Assembly: GCF_040183065.1 (NCBI RefSeq)
Contig: NC_091123.1
Span: 11,512,001 to 11,576,000, forward strand
Reading direction: 5' to 3'
Length of the DNA: 64,000 bases
From: Periplaneta americana
Taxonomy: Eukaryota; Arthropoda; Insecta; Blattodea; Blattidae
Part shown: positions 22,693 to 34,715 of the stretch, in pieces
Layout: the number at the start of each line of letters is the position of its first letter
Position numbering within the stretch: the stretch's first letter is position 1
Notes under the pieces: generated by a model
Databases searched by the model: none
What the model was told of the DNA's origin: nothing
Seen by the model: the letters and a program-made list of their open reading frames with translations, nothing else
Program-made: the position numbers and the translations under genes

Positions 22693-24610
22693 TGCAATGA
22701 CTATACCGACGATGACAGCAATATTAACAATGACGACTATATCAATAGCAACAACTATATTAACAATGACGTCTATACAGACAACAATGACGACTATATA
22801 GAAACAATGACGACTACATTAATAACAACTCTATTAACAATTACGTCTATACAGACAACAATGACGACTATATAGAAACAATGACGACTATATCAATAAC
22901 GACGACTATATTAACAATGACGTCTATACAGACAACAATGACGACTATATGGAAACAATGACGGCTATATCAATAACAACGACAACTATATTAACAATGA
23001 CGTCTATACAGACAACAATGACGACTATATAGAAACAATGACGACTATATCAATAAAAACAACTATATTAACAATGACGTCTATACAGACAACAATGATG
23101 ACTATATAGAAACAATGACGACTATATCAATAACGACAACTAATTAACAATGAAGTCTATACAGACAACAATGATGACTATATAGAAACAATGACGACTA
23201 TATCAATAATAACAACTATATTAACAATGACGTCTATACAGACAACAATGATGACTATATAGAAACAATGACGACTATATCAATAATAACTATATTAACA
23301 ATGACGTCTATACAGACAACAATGATGACTATATAGAAAGAATGACGACTATATCAATAATAACTATATTAACAATGACGTCTATACAGACAACAATGAT
23401 GACTATATAGAAACAATGACGACTATATCAATAAAAACAACTATATTAACAATGACGTCTATACAGACAACAATGACGACTATATAGAAACAATGACGAC
23501 TATATCAATAAAAACAACTATATTAACAATGACGTCTATACAGACAACAATGATGACTATATAGAAACAATGACGACTATATCAATAACGACAACTAATT
23601 AACAATGAAGTCTATACAGACAACAATGATGACTATATAGAAACAATGACGACTATATCAATAATAACAACTATATTAACAATGACGTCTATACAGACAA
23701 CAATGATGACTATATAGAAACAATGACGACTATATCAATAACGACAACTAATTAACAATGAAGTCTATACAGACAACAATGACGACTATATAGAAACAAT
23801 GACGACTATATCAATAACAACTATATTAACAATGACGTCTATACAGACAACAATGATGACTTTATAGAAACAATGACGACTATATCAATAACAACAACTA
23901 TATTAACAATGACGTCTAAACAGACAACAATGACGACTATATAGAAACAATGACGACTGTCAATAACGACGACTATATTAACAATGACGTCTATACAAGC
24001 AACAATGACGACTTTATAGAAACAATGACGACTATATCAATAACAACGATAACTATATTAACAATGACGTCTATAGAGACAACAATGACGACTATATAGA
24101 AACAATGACGACTATATCAATAACGACGACTATATTAACAATTACGTCTATACAGACAACAATGACGACTATATAGAAACAATGACGACTATATCAATAA
24201 CGACGACTATATTAACAATGACGTCTATACAGACAACAATGACGACTATATCAATAACAACGACGACTATATTACCAATGACGTTTATATAGACAAGGAC
24301 GACTATATCGGCAAGAATGACAATTCCGACAACAATGACGAATATATTGACAAGAATGACAACTATATCTTCAAAACTCACGGCTATAATATCAACAACA
24401 TTGACCATTATAAAGAGCAATAACGGCAATATCGAGAATAATGTCAAAAAATGACAATAATGACTTTGGCATTAATAACTATAATGTCAATGATGGCCAG
24501 CATGGCAATCACGATGGTAATGATACCAATAATCTTAATTAACGATGATAATGGCAAAAATGATGGTAGTAATGAAAATAAGGGCAATGACTAAGATGAC
24601 AATAGCGACA
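22693..24610. repeat. Minisatellite of about 70-77 bp units
   Basis: Roughly 21 units of the form AACAATGACGTCTATACAGA, then CAACAATGACGACTATATAG, AAACAATGACGACTATATC and AATAAC-type spacer. Each unit is built from shorter ACAATGACGACTATAT-like modules. The last 300 bp (after about 24300) are strongly degenerate. The minus strand is open over part of it and gives I/V/D-rich repeats, an artefact. It ends about 330 bp before the TATA box. Confidence 0.93.
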
Positions 24611-24639
24611 TCGATGAATGTGAAGACAGAGCATTGAGC

Positions 24640-24918
24640 AGTGCTGCCCCAGCATCCCACAGGATTTTCTATATTGCAGCTCCGCGGTTCGCACGCCTGC
24701 AGATGAGCTGGAACGTGCGCGGTTTCTCGGAGTACTTCGACCTGCCCGCGCAACCTTGACCGATTTGTGGGAAACTCGGCTAATTCCAGCCAAGCTCGAC
24801 GACCAGCCGTTACGCTTTTCGCATTGTTGTCTAAACAATCTGTTGACACTGGAAGTATGGTTAGAAAGTGAAAGAGCCCGCCGGAAATGATCGCTTAGTT
24901 CGCTTCGTTATCTGTGCG
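24640..24918. promoter_or_regulatory. GC-richer upstream region of the glycine-rich gene
   Basis: This stretch is clearly richer in G+C and CpG than its surroundings. It sits directly upstream of the TATA promoter, so it probably contains proximal regulatory sequence. No coding sequence is claimed, although two overlapping minus-strand frames exist. Confidence 0.4.
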
Positions 24919-24975
24919 TGAGTCAAGGTGTCTCGCGGGTATAAAGCGGCCCGCAGGCCCCTCTGCGCACCACAA
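24919..24975 (+). promoter_or_regulatory. Core promoter: AP-1-like site, TATA box, inferred start
   Basis: TGAGTCA, an AP-1 consensus, lies at 24919-24925. TATAAA lies at 24940-24945. The expected initiation point is about 30 bp further on, near the A at 24972, leaving a leader of roughly 13 bases before the ATG at 24985. A strong TATA box with a very short leader and tiny first exon is typical of insect cuticular protein genes. The start site itself is inferred. Confidence 0.65.
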
Positions 24976-24984
24976 GACGGCAGC

Positions 24985-25002
24985 ATGGCGGCGATCACAC
25001 AG
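24985..25002 (+). CDS. Exon 1 of secreted glycine/tyrosine-rich cuticle-type protein
   Basis: The 18-base coding part reads MAAITQ and ends CAG at a good donor (CAG|GTAGGA), phase 0. Joined in frame to 39879, the N-terminus becomes MAAITQ followed by VKVLVVLASVLGFSSA, a textbook signal peptide with cleavage expected after SSA. Insect cuticular protein genes commonly interrupt the signal peptide with an intron after the first few codons, which supports this assignment. The 14.9 kb intron is long but plausible in a large insect genome. No other TATA/ATG/donor combination was noticed between here and exon 2. The join is inferred from sequence only; the main alternative is an ATG at 39861. Confidence 0.6.
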
Positions 25003-25344
25003 GTAGGACATCTGCACGTCAACACAGTTCACGTTTCTCGTAACGAGAGCACTGAAAAAATTGTGGTGCCTATTCAATTTTTTCCCTCAGCAATAGATCA
25101 ATTCGTAACCTTAAAATCTGATATGCTCAATATACGCTATTTTTGCAATTATATTTATTTTATTTTATTTATTTATTATTTTGCTAATAATTGTAACATA
25201 AAATATAATATATACAGAAAAACGTTAGCTCGCCCCTGAAAGAGTAGAACTCGTGCTCAGGGGCGGATTCCTGAATTAAATTAATAATTATACAATACAA
25301 TTTGTCTTATGTCTACTATGCAATTATAGTATATAAATTTAAAT

Positions 25345-25760
25345 TTACAATTTTTCAATTTTTATAAAATCCATACATAACTTTTTAAATTTAATACTAG
25401 AACTATTAGAATTGACAAGATTAGGATGTTTAAATATAAATTTGTTATATATTCTTGGGCCTAAATTACTACTATGATTAAATACTATAACAGTGTTGCA
25501 TTTTGGTTCAAACAATCTTAAAAAAATCATACTTTTTGTTTCATAACTATGAGAATACAATTCAAAATTATTTCGATTTTTATGTATGAATTTTATTAAT
25601 ACAATATAATAAATTTGTCTTACGTTAAGTACATTAAAGTCTAAAAACAAATTTTGAGATGGAAAATCAATATGTTTATGAAGATATATTTTAATTATTT
25701 TCTTCTGTAATAAATATATATAGACTACTATTTTCAGATTTAGTAAAACTATTACCATTA
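25345..25760 (-). pseudogene. LINE-F C-terminal fragment (CR1/jockey-like), in intron 1
   Basis: An open 137-codon frame on the minus strand contains LLQKKIIKIYLHKHIDFPSQ, NVRQIYYIVLIKF, YSHSYETKS, LGPRIYNKFIFKHP and SSSIKFKKLCMDF. This is the order of conserved blocks at the end of ORF2 in CR1/jockey-type LINEs (Q-K-x-I, R-I-Y-N, FKK). It is antisense to the host gene and lacks the RT core. Confidence 0.6.
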
Positions 25761-26611
25761 CGGATAATTATTAGTAATATAAAATGGTAACGTAGCTTGT
25801 GTTATTAAGGGACGTCTATAGAGAAAATATGACATTTTTAAATAAAAAAATAATTTTATCTTTTTTTTCTGTAAATGATTCACAATACCCTACTCTGAAC
25901 TTTCGCAAAATTTCAAATACGTTAGGTGATTGGAAACTCTCCTAATGACATCATAATTAAAAGTCCACACTCAGCTTCAAAGTCATTTTTCTCCGCTATA
26001 ATAATTTTGTATAGTCTATTTTCCTTCATTCAAATCACTACAAATTTGTAGCTAAGAAGCTGAATTTTTCCTGTATATTCGCTATATCATGTCTAACAAT
26101 TTTTTGGATGAATTTTTTACTAACTTCTCAACTTTTAAAAGAACAATAAACAAAATAATAAAAAAAAATGTTAGGGTTATTTCGCAAATTGTTTTTTCCT
26201 GGGTAACCTGGGGTTATTAAAAATGAATGCACAGTTATCTTCCAAATATTGCAGTGGTGTTGTATAAGAATATTCAGACCGATTGAGTGAAATTTATATT
26301 ACAAATAGAAATTCAAATTTTGCTAACTCTATTTGATTGATAAGATACATATCTGTGGCAAAAATGAAAGCTCCATTTTAAATAGTGCGGAAAATAAAAA
26401 TTTCCCTCAAAACACTTTGCCTGGTAATTCAATTTTTTTAAGATATTGCAGTGAAATTTTGCGTACAACTGCACTTCATACTTGTGAACAAAGCTACCTA
26501 GAACCATTAGTTTACGCTCAAAGTTTATTTGTGAAAAATATGTTTGCTCTAATAAAATTAAAGTAAATAGGCTGATTATATGAGATTTTGAAATAAATAG
26601 GAAACATATTC
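25761..26611. other. Intronic AT-rich sequence
   Basis: No gene or element boundary recognised. Confidence 0.4.
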
Positions 26612-26892
26612 ATTCAGAAATATTGATATTTGTGAAAATTATCAGAGGAACTGTGTTTCAATGCATAAAATGCAGCTGTCGTTTTATAATTGTTAATTAC
26701 CCATAACGGTAATAGTTTTACCGTAACTGAAAATAGTATATAATTGCAGAAATAACTCGTCTTTGAATTTGCCATTAATGATATGTTTAATTCCAAAATA
26801 AGAAATTTACTTAATTTTTTAATTTTGGCTCCTTTTTTGGCGAGTAAATCTGCCCTTTCATTACCACAAAGACCACAGTGAGATGGTATCCA
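26612..26892 (-). pseudogene. LINE RNase H relic, in intron 1
   Basis: The complement of about 26826-26888 reads WIPSHCGLCGNERADLLAKK, the conserved end of the RNase H domain in I/R1/jockey-type LINEs (HxGxxGNExAD). It is followed by a frame open to 26614 of less certain origin. Nothing upstream of the motif is recognisable. Confidence 0.65.
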
Positions 26893-27138
26893 TTAATATA
26901 GTTTTTGTTATTGTCTTACAATTTACGTGAAATGACTGATGCTCTTAAAAAAAAAGAGATTCAAATTTACTCTGAGATATCGTTTTCCATCACAAATAAT
27001 TAAAAAAACTCGGGATTGTTCGTTCTTAAAGAATTAGCCGTTACTAGTTCTAAATGCCCCAGAATGTCCATAAATGTAATATAATATTGAAGACTGTACA
27101 TAAAAGAGGCTATAGCTCATATATATATATATATATAT
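26893..27138. other. Intronic AT-rich sequence with (AT)n
   Basis: Ends in an (AT)n run at about 27119-27138 that abuts the large palindrome. Confidence 0.5.
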
Positions 27139-27380
27139 AGAAGTAACCAAATACTATGAAAAAACCTTAAGTTGAAATTAAAAATTGGAGACTGGACATA
27201 GCAAAGGTTGTAAATACCAAAAAGAAAAACCTTAGAAAACAGTGATTTTGTGCAATTAGTAATGTATTTGTAATTTCATACATTTTGCACATCTATGATA
27301 GAAGCTAGGTTCTAAATAAAATTTCAATGAGAATTATCCCCCTTTCTCACTGAATTGAAACAGGTACATAGACTCTATTT

Positions 27381-27438
<58 letters not shown>

Positions 27439-27680
27439 AAATAGAGTCTATGTACCTGTTTCAATTCAGTGAGAAAGGGGGATAATTCTCATTGAAATTT
27501 TATTTAGAACCTAGCTTCTATCATAGATGTGCAAAATGTATGAAATTACAAATACATTACTAATTGCACAAAATCACTGTTTTCTAAGGTTTTTCTTTTT
27601 GGTATTTACAACCTTTGCTATGTCCAGTCTCCAATTTTTAATTTCAACTTAAGGTTTTTTCATAGTATTTGGTTACTTCT
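27139..27680. repeat. 542-bp near-perfect palindrome with (AT)n centre
   Basis: The left arm 27139-27383 (AGAAGTAACCAAATACTATG...) is the reverse complement of 27436-27680, joined by about 52 bp of pure AT. The symmetry is exact at every point checked: the coordinates of paired bases always sum to 54819. No mobile-element termini or target duplication are evident. Confidence 0.95.
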
Positions 27681-27695
27681 CAAGTAAATTATATA

Positions 27696-28256
27696 CGGAG
27701 GTGTGAAAATTATTAGAATAATCTTAATTTTAAAGGTTTTTTAATTTTTCCTTCACAAATATTAATTGAATTGATGAATATTGGTATACATTACTATACT
27801 GATGTAGGACATATTTACTACTAGCAATGCCGGAAAGCATTGTTGTACATTGGTATTTTTCTTATTTTACAATTGTTATGGGAATTCAGAAATTATTATA
27901 TTATGTAGGCGGAATTGGAAACATAAAAAATTATATGCACAAAACAGATGTATACGTTCATTTGAACCTTCACAACAATGTAAACGCAAAGAACAATTTG
28001 TTTAAAGCATTTCTTAATTAATTTTTGATGTTTCCAATTACGCCAACATAATATAATAATTTCTGAATTCCCATAACAATTGTAAAATAAGAAAAATACC
28101 AATGTACAACAATGCTTTCCGGCATTGTTAGTAGTAAATATATCCTACATCAGTATAGTAATATATATCAATATTCATCAATTCAATTAATATTTGTGAA
28201 GGAACTATTAAAAAACCTTTAAAATTAAGATTATTCTAATACTTTTCACACCTCTG
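27696..28256. mobile_element. Large-armed TIR element (MITE), TA flanks
   Basis: Arms of about 235 bp: 27696 onwards begins CGGAGGTGTGAAAATTATTA, and the complement of the right end begins CAGAGGTGTGAAAAGTATTA. They surround a loop of about 90 bp (27930-28021). TA lies on both sides (27694-27695, 28257-28258), fitting a Tc1/mariner-type MITE. The arms differ by scattered substitutions, so it is older than the preceding palindrome. Frames within it are palindrome artefacts. Confidence 0.75.
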
Positions 28257-28258
28257 TA

Positions 28259-28623
28259 GGTCTACTTAGAATGTCATTTAACATTAACTTCTAACATTCC
28301 TGCAACTTTTAAATACAGATTTATTCAATTATCATACATTATGCGGATAGCTGTTTTTTATAATAGACCTAAATAGTATAAATCTTCGGGTTACAGAAGA
28401 TGCCATTCATATGCAAACTATGAAAAAAAGATTCATCTTCCTATTTGAATCCGTAATGAATGGATTTTTTTTTTATGGATGTTGTTCAAATGATAGAGAA
28501 TATAAACTTTAACCGGGAAGAATACCATTGATAAAATATCTTCTTCTTCTTCTTCTTCTTTATCATTATGTACTGTACTGCATAGTCTTTCAGAAGAATT
28601 CACTGGATTAGTTATTGAGATAG
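28259..28623. other. Intronic sequence with (TTC)n
   Basis: CTT repeats at about 28541-28560. Nothing else recognised. Confidence 0.5.
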
Positions 28624-28631
28624 GTTTGAAC

Positions 28632-29227
28632 TAGAGATGAACAACGATCGAGAAAGCAAGACTAACAGCGCCCACGAAGCCGAAAACCCGCACGACAATG
28701 TTGTATACATCGCGTCGTTGACGTAAAGACTGTTTGTGAGTGTTTCGAGACGTCGAGATTGATCACTCCCGAAGTTCCGAACGTCAAGCAGCCTTGAATC
28801 GCCACAGTTGTTTATACCTGAACTTTTATCTACTTTGGCAACTGCTATATATGTATAAACACTCAAGTAGCCTATTTGAAACATCATCTCTACCTTTCAG
28901 TGTATAATAATCAGTTCCCCAGTCTTTATTTAATTACTAGGCCCTTAAAGCATTAAGTTCCCATGATCGTACGAGAAGATTCGAAGAGAACGGCAGTTAC
29001 GTAGACATTCAGCTCCCCCCTACTACCATTAATGCACAACACAATGTCAATACGGCGGTTGCTGTCGTCTGCGATACAACGAACTTTTCTGTTGATTTTC
29101 GAGTTAGGCATTTTTTCCGGTTAATATATGCTTATTTAAGTTGTGTTAACTCTCGCTAGCGGTTTTATATTTTATTTCATCCGTCTTAGTATTTATTTTA
29201 TTATTGTAAATATTTTTGTTTTATCAC

Positions 29228-29283
<56 letters not shown>

Positions 29284-29330
29284 AATTATTTTGTATTACA
29301 ATCTTTGTATCATTTCTGTCACGATTATTC

Positions 29331-29391
<61 letters not shown>

Positions 29392-29876
29392 TTATATCAT
29401 CAGCATTATTATTTGAACCCTGTAAAATTTATGTACACTACTGGACTGTACCCGAGCACGAGCATATGCTCATTTCGGGTATCTATCCAAATGTAAATTC
29501 AAATGTAAATTGTAAATAAATTTGAATTTGAATTTATTAAAAGGCTAGGAATTTTATTTTCATATGTTTGAGTTGAAGTGTGCAATCTCAAGTAAAAAGA
29601 TATTAACGTTATGTTTTATGTTTCTATTTAAATAACCATAGGTAATACCATTATAATACAATCATAACATTTTGATAACTAAGATACTGTTCTGTTTTGT
29701 CTTTTTGTCTCATTCAAACATTTATAAAGTTATTTATTTCAATGGTGTATGTTATTCTAAGTTACGAAATCTTTCCACGCCGACCAAATGCTATTTCGAG
29801 AATGACGAGCGAGACTCGAAAGACAAATGCAGCGAACACAGCGAGCGAGAGCGGCAGTTAGTTTTGTCCATCTCTA
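28632..29876. mobile_element. Non-autonomous hAT element (hAT-3), in intron 1
   Basis: A 1245-bp element with exact 8-bp duplication GTTTGAAC (28624-28631, 29877-29884). The TIRs are TAGAGATGAACAA at the left and TAGAGATGGACAAAAC as the complement of the right end. It contains two long (ATT)n arrays and no recognisable transposase. Confidence 0.88.
29228..29391. repeat. Two (ATT)n microsatellites inside hAT-3
   Basis: Arrays at about 29228-29280 and 29330-29391. The leucine and isoleucine runs they produce in translation are artefacts. Confidence 0.95.
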
Positions 29877-29884
29877 GTTTGAAC

Positions 29885-30486
29885 GATGGCCTCATAGTGA
29901 CCTGGTATCCCATCTTGCTAAGACACAATCTGAGGAAGAACTACCGTCATCTAAAAACTGCTCGAGCTTTTCAAGGTAGTGGAACTAATAAAAAGAAATG
30001 AAACGTTAGCCATTCTGAATTGTCATAGTCCATAAATCACCCGACAGAAAAGTGGAAAATCTAATTGAGGGTTTATATCTGATAATCTAGACTATGAAAC
30101 GGAGCCACCTGTACGGATCAGAGTTCGTAATAATTATTAAGTGATTAAACAATTGGGCGAATGCATCCAAGCTTTCTCCGTAGAAAGTGATAATTTCTAA
30201 TATCAACTTACGCAGTATTGCACGCACGTTATACGCAGTCATTCATAAGGTTGTGATAAAGCAAGCGTAACATCAGACACGCCTTCTGCTGCTTGAACGG
30301 TTCTTTTCGAAATTACTGTGTGGGACCTGCTCGCTTTCAATATACAAACCCTGATCTGATAACAAAGTACCTTATAAAACGTAATGGCTATTTGCGCCAT
30401 GTTTAGGAAAATACTCGTATAATTAACGGTTTGAGAGTCAAAATATTCAGGTGACTTACACGGTAAGTATGGGAATGTATAGACTA
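29885..30486. other. Intronic unassigned sequence
   Basis: No gene or element recognised. Confidence 0.4.
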
Positions 30487-30488
30487 TA

Positions 30489-31942
30489 CAGGATGTTCCC
30501 GAAATTAGTGCAGTTTTTATGGTGGATACGAAGAGGTGTCTATACGAATATATTTCTTGATATGATAAACGTTGGGTCTCTGTTGCATTGCTATTCCCTT
30601 TCGATAAAAATGCTGGAGGGATTACTCCTTAGATTTAGGCAATCCGTCGTCTTCCGCGCCTAGCATTATAAAACAATATTTACTTTGAATTATCTGTCTA
30701 ACAATTAACAAAAATAAAAACATATTTGAAAGATCTGCATTTTTATTGTTTAGTATAGTAAAGAATACAAAATCTATATCTAGAATAACTGAATACTTTA
30801 TTTTAGAAAGGGCACATGTCACATTTTCCCAATTTTGCAGGAGACACAAAAAACTATTTAAATTAAAGACTTATTTTTTCCATTATTTGTATTGCATCTT
30901 GGGAAGAATACTAAAATACACTTTACACACGAGTTTCAGATTTTTTTTAATGAAATGGGTGGTTTATATGATTTTTTTTGTCTTGGACATGTGTCCTTTC
31001 TAAACACAGGAAGAATGAGAGTTCAAAAAAGTGGACATATTACAAATCAATGCTTCAATGAACAATAAGCGTACAAAATAATGATGAACATGGAAATATG
31101 GCACTTATTTTCACTTCTGGCAAGAAAAACTTTACTCTGCATTACCCTGTGTTGTAGTTAGCCAATTCACAATGGTGTCATAGAATGATTTTGCCTCTTC
31201 ACTTACATATTTGAGAAAGATTTTTGATTTCATTTTTTTTCCATTAATAGGGTTTTTTCTTCAAAAGCTCGTTCATTCGGAAAAGTCATAGGCCTACGTA
31301 TTACATTACGCTTCTCAAGACGAAATGTACTTTGATCCAGACAGTTGATATCAGCACATCCTTTAAAATTTCCTTTGTCCATTTCAAAGTAGTATAGCTC
31401 AGATATTTTAAAAACCTTTCTCTCTTCCTTATTTTTGATTGACATTGTTTCACTTGAAGTTACATACTTTTTGAAATATAGAGGCCATCAGTTATCAAAA
31501 TTCAATATGATGTTACTGTCTGTTAATAACACTGTTCCAATTTACCTCTTGAGCCATCTTTTATCAGTGTTTCATACTTTTCTGGGGTATGTCCTTTCTC
31601 AAATTTATTTAACCTCCATAGCGACAAATGAAGTTGAATTAGGAATGTGATATTTCTCAACTTAATGCGGCTACACCAATAGAGTAGGATATTTTTAACA
31701 AAACATCAATTTCCACAAAAATGTGATTTGTGCCCTTTCTAAAATAAACGATTTAACTATATGATGATTTTATTAAGATCTTATAATATACCTGTACCGC
31801 CTTCATTAAATTTATTAGGAGAAATTAGACTTTAGTATGTTGGTCTTGGCTTTGAGACTCAACATTCATTATATCAAAACACTAGTATGGACTCCAACTC
31901 AAATCTATAAAAAAAATCTGCACTCATTTCGGGAACACCCGG
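30489..31942. mobile_element. Tc1/mariner-like TIR element, in intron 1
   Basis: The left end CAGGATGTTCCCGAAATTAG and the complement of the right end CCGGGTGTTCCCGAAATGAG form TIRs of about 25 bp, with TA outside both (30487-30488, 31943-31944). A second inverted pair lies inside: TTTATTTTAGAAAGGGCACA at about 30797 and its complement near 31743. The minus strand between about 31440 and 31050 has a fairly long frame (KGNFKGCADINCLDQSTFRL and onward) with no recognised domain. It may be a decayed element-encoded protein. Confidence 0.7.
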
Positions 31943-31944
31943 TA

Positions 31945-32261
31945 TATTTCCAGCATTAATTTTATTATGTGTGAGAAATTATAATGTATGTTCTTGTACG
32001 GGTTTATTGATCTCTATTTTCTAGCCATTTACTTAATTAGTAGATCCACTAGTTAAATTTCCGCTCTCATTTTTAATATTGAAGTCAATATCCAACACTC
32101 GCAGAATATAAAAATGCTCTTTTCGAGCTCTTTTTCTTTTTTTCTTGTTTTGTACTTTAATTTTCTTCTCTACTTTTATTTCAGAGATTTTTTTTGAATT
32201 TTTTTTCAAAGTCCTTAATTCACATTTCCAGTGCTTTAATAGCCGTACTCTAGCAAAGAAT
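31945..32261. other. Intronic AT-rich sequence
   Basis: Nothing recognised. Confidence 0.4.
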
Positions 32262-32402
32262 GGTTTGAAGGGAAAAATTGTTCCGAGACCGGGTATCGAT
32301 CCCGAGACCTTTGCGTGAGAGCGCCAACGCTCTACCGACTGAGCTACCCACGAACTTCACGCAACAACATCTCAATTTTTCCCCTTTATATTCACATACC
32401 TC
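32262..32402 (-). mobile_element. tRNA-like element with GGGAAAAATTG ends
   Basis: The complement reads GTGGGTAGCTCAGTCGGTAG (A-box region), then CGGGATCGATACCCGG (B-box region). GGGAAAAATTG and CAATTTTTCCC lie at the two edges as a short inverted repeat. It is not a tRNA gene, because the acceptor stem does not pair. Confidence 0.55.
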
Positions 32403-32667
32403 GAGTGGGCTGACAAGACGCCAGAAACCCACATTGAGTGTAGCAAAAAGTTTTACTTGAAATGGTCTTCATTTTCGGGTACTTGGCTTTCTTTTAAAGT
32501 AACTCATATACCTAGCCTGATCCAAACCATGCATACTTCTTTATTAACAATAAATATGGAAGTACCTTACATACATCGGAAAATTTTTGGACATTAATAC
32601 AATATTTCATGGACTTTCTTTTGGTATAGCCTATAAATTATCTTGTACCTACCTATTGTGCCTTGTA

Positions 32668-33132
32668 CCTTGTTAATCGTACCTATCTTTAAGAAGGTGG
32701 AAAAGACTAACTGTAGTAATTTTCGAAGACTATCACTTTTGTTGACGTCGTACAAAATTTCGTCCAATATTCTTTTGAGAAGATTAACTCCGTACGTAGA
32801 TGAAATTATTGGGGACCATCAGTGTGATTTTAGGCGTAATAGATCAACTATTGATCAGATTTTTTGTATTCGACAGATATTGGAGAAAAAATGGGAGTAT
32901 AATGGTACAGTACATCAGTTATTCATAGATTTCAAAAAGGTATATGACTCGGTTAAGAGGGAAGTGTTATATGATATTCTTATTGAATTTGGTATTTCCA
33001 AGAAACTAGTTCGATTAATTAAAATGTGTCTCAATGAAACGTACAGCAGAGTTCGTATAGGTCAGTTTCTGTCAGATGCGTTTCCAAGTCACTGTGGGCT
33101 AAAGCAAGGAGATGCACTATCACCTTTGCCGA
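32668..33132 (+). pseudogene. LINE-A relic, N-terminal half of RT, in intron 1
   Basis: One open frame carries VPIFKKVEKTNCSNFRRLSL, then ILLRRLTPYVDEIIGDHQCD, the A motif LFIDFKKVYDSV and the B motif HCGLKQGDALSPL. The region after motif B, including the catalytic FADD, is cut off by a SINE-D-like element at about 33129. It complements the 3'-end LINE-A copies elsewhere in the window. Confidence 0.85.
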
Positions 33133-33366
33133 TAGAGTCTTTTCCAGAGTGCGCCATAGCAGGCTGGTCTACGCTACACCCACGTTGAGATAAGATGATG
33201 TTGGATATTTGTTGGGATGCGACAGGGGGGCTCTCGGAGGAAACCACTGTGTTACTGGACCACAGGCTTGCCCAACACAAGTTATAAATCGGGAGTACAC
33301 CGGGAATCGAACCAGGGTCCACAGGATTATAAGTACAGCGCTTTACCACTAGACAACCGTGGTGTC
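33129..33366 (-). mobile_element. SINE-D (tRNA-derived)
   Basis: The complement has ACGGTTGTCTAGTGGTAAAG (A box) and CCTGGTTCGATTCCCGG (B box), followed by a non-tRNA body to about 33129. A related head occurs at 38480-38610. Confidence 0.6.
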
Positions 33367-33960
33367 TAACAGTTAACCTAAATTATTACAATTTACCTAC
33401 CAAACTAAAGTCAATGAAATGATCTATTAGCGTGTAAAATTTTTCTGATCTGTTTATAATAATTCCATAGATATTGCTAATCAAGAAAAATACATTCTCG
33501 TAATTCAGGCTAAGTGTATGAGCCTCTTTAATTGACATAAACTTCAAAGTCGTCTCAGGTGTAATAATAGTTGTATATTGAGTGTGGAAGGCTTAGACAG
33601 GAGGAATTTCCTAACGACATGCTACTGCTTTTTCCTACCAGAGGCCTTCACAATAGTTAGAATGGTTAACTTTGTATACATGCAATAACTCCATCAACAG
33701 CTTTGCTTTGTCTTCTCATCCGATGAAGGCAACACTTAATGATAATATTTTCCTCTTAAAAAATCTTTCGCCCTAGGCGAGGAATGAACCACAGAACCTT
33801 GGATTCAGGAAGAAGCTTAGTAATCAGTAGGCAAAAAAAAAAAAAAAAAAAAAAAAAGAGGCCGACTAAACGTCTGGCTCAAGCAATGGAGCCGTTTCAA
33901 CAGTTTTAAGAATCGTTTTACAAACTGTTAAACATCTTAATTAAATATTTTTTTTAAAGA
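33367..33960. other. Intronic sequence with poly-A run
   Basis: A run of about 24 As lies at 33834-33857. No gene recognised. Confidence 0.45.
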
Positions 33961-33961
33961 G

Positions 33962-34650
33962 GAAGATTATAATCCATTTTAATATTATCCTCCTATTTAT
34001 GTCTCGGCTTCCCCAAAAATTTACTTTTTCCCTCCGGCCTCCCAACTAATTCTCTATATGCATTTCTGGATTCGCCCATACGTGCTACATGCCCTGCCCA
34101 TCTCAAACGTCTGGATTTAATGTTCCTAATTATGTCAGGTGAAGAATACAATGCGTGCAGTTCTGTGTTGTGTAACTTTCTCAATTCTCTTGTAAATTCA
34201 TCCCTCTCAGTCCCAAATATTTTCCTAAGAACCTTAATCTCTCTTCCTCTCTCAAAGTGAGAGTCCAAGTTTCACAACCATACAGAACAACCGGTAATGT
34301 AACTGTTTTATAAATTCTAACTTTCAGATTTTTTGACAACAAACTAGATGACAAAAGCTTTTCAATCGAATAATAACAGGCATTTCCCATATTTATTCTG
34401 CGTTTAATTTCCTCCCGAATGTCATTTATATTTGTTACTGTTGCTCCAATATATTTGAATTTTTCCACCTCTTCGAAGGATAAATCTGCAATTTTTATAT
34501 TTCCATTTCGTACAATATTCTCGTCACGAGACATAATCATATACTTTGTCTTTTCGGGATTTACTTCCAAACCTGTCGCTTTACTTGCTTCAAGTAAAAT
34601 TTCTGTGTTTTCCCTAATCGTTTGTGCATTTTCTGACTTGTACACTACAT
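33962..34650 (-). pseudogene. LINE-A relic, C-terminal half, in intron 1
   Basis: The complement reads YKSENAQTIRENTEILLEAS, EVNPEKTKYMIMSRDENIV, FEEVEKFKYIGATVTN, LPVVLYGCETWTLTLREEER, then after a frameshift near 34230 RRLRWAGHVARMGESRNAY. It lacks the last about 150 bp and the GTAA tail. It covers the region immediately after the missing FADD motif. Confidence 0.85.
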
Positions 34651-34715
34651 ACTAAACATACACTACAGACTGAAAATGAAAAAAATCCGTTCAGTAGTTC
34701 AGGAGGAATCTCTGC

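Noticed and set aside
22693-24610. CRISPR-like or coding repeat.
   Set aside because: Direct tandem repeats without spacers. The I/V/D-rich frame is a translation of the repeat.
24535-24849. Minus-strand frames (about 100 codons) in the GC-rich region upstream of the promoter.
   Set aside because: Two overlapping frames of equal length, partly in minisatellite; no recognisable domain. GC richness alone explains the openness.
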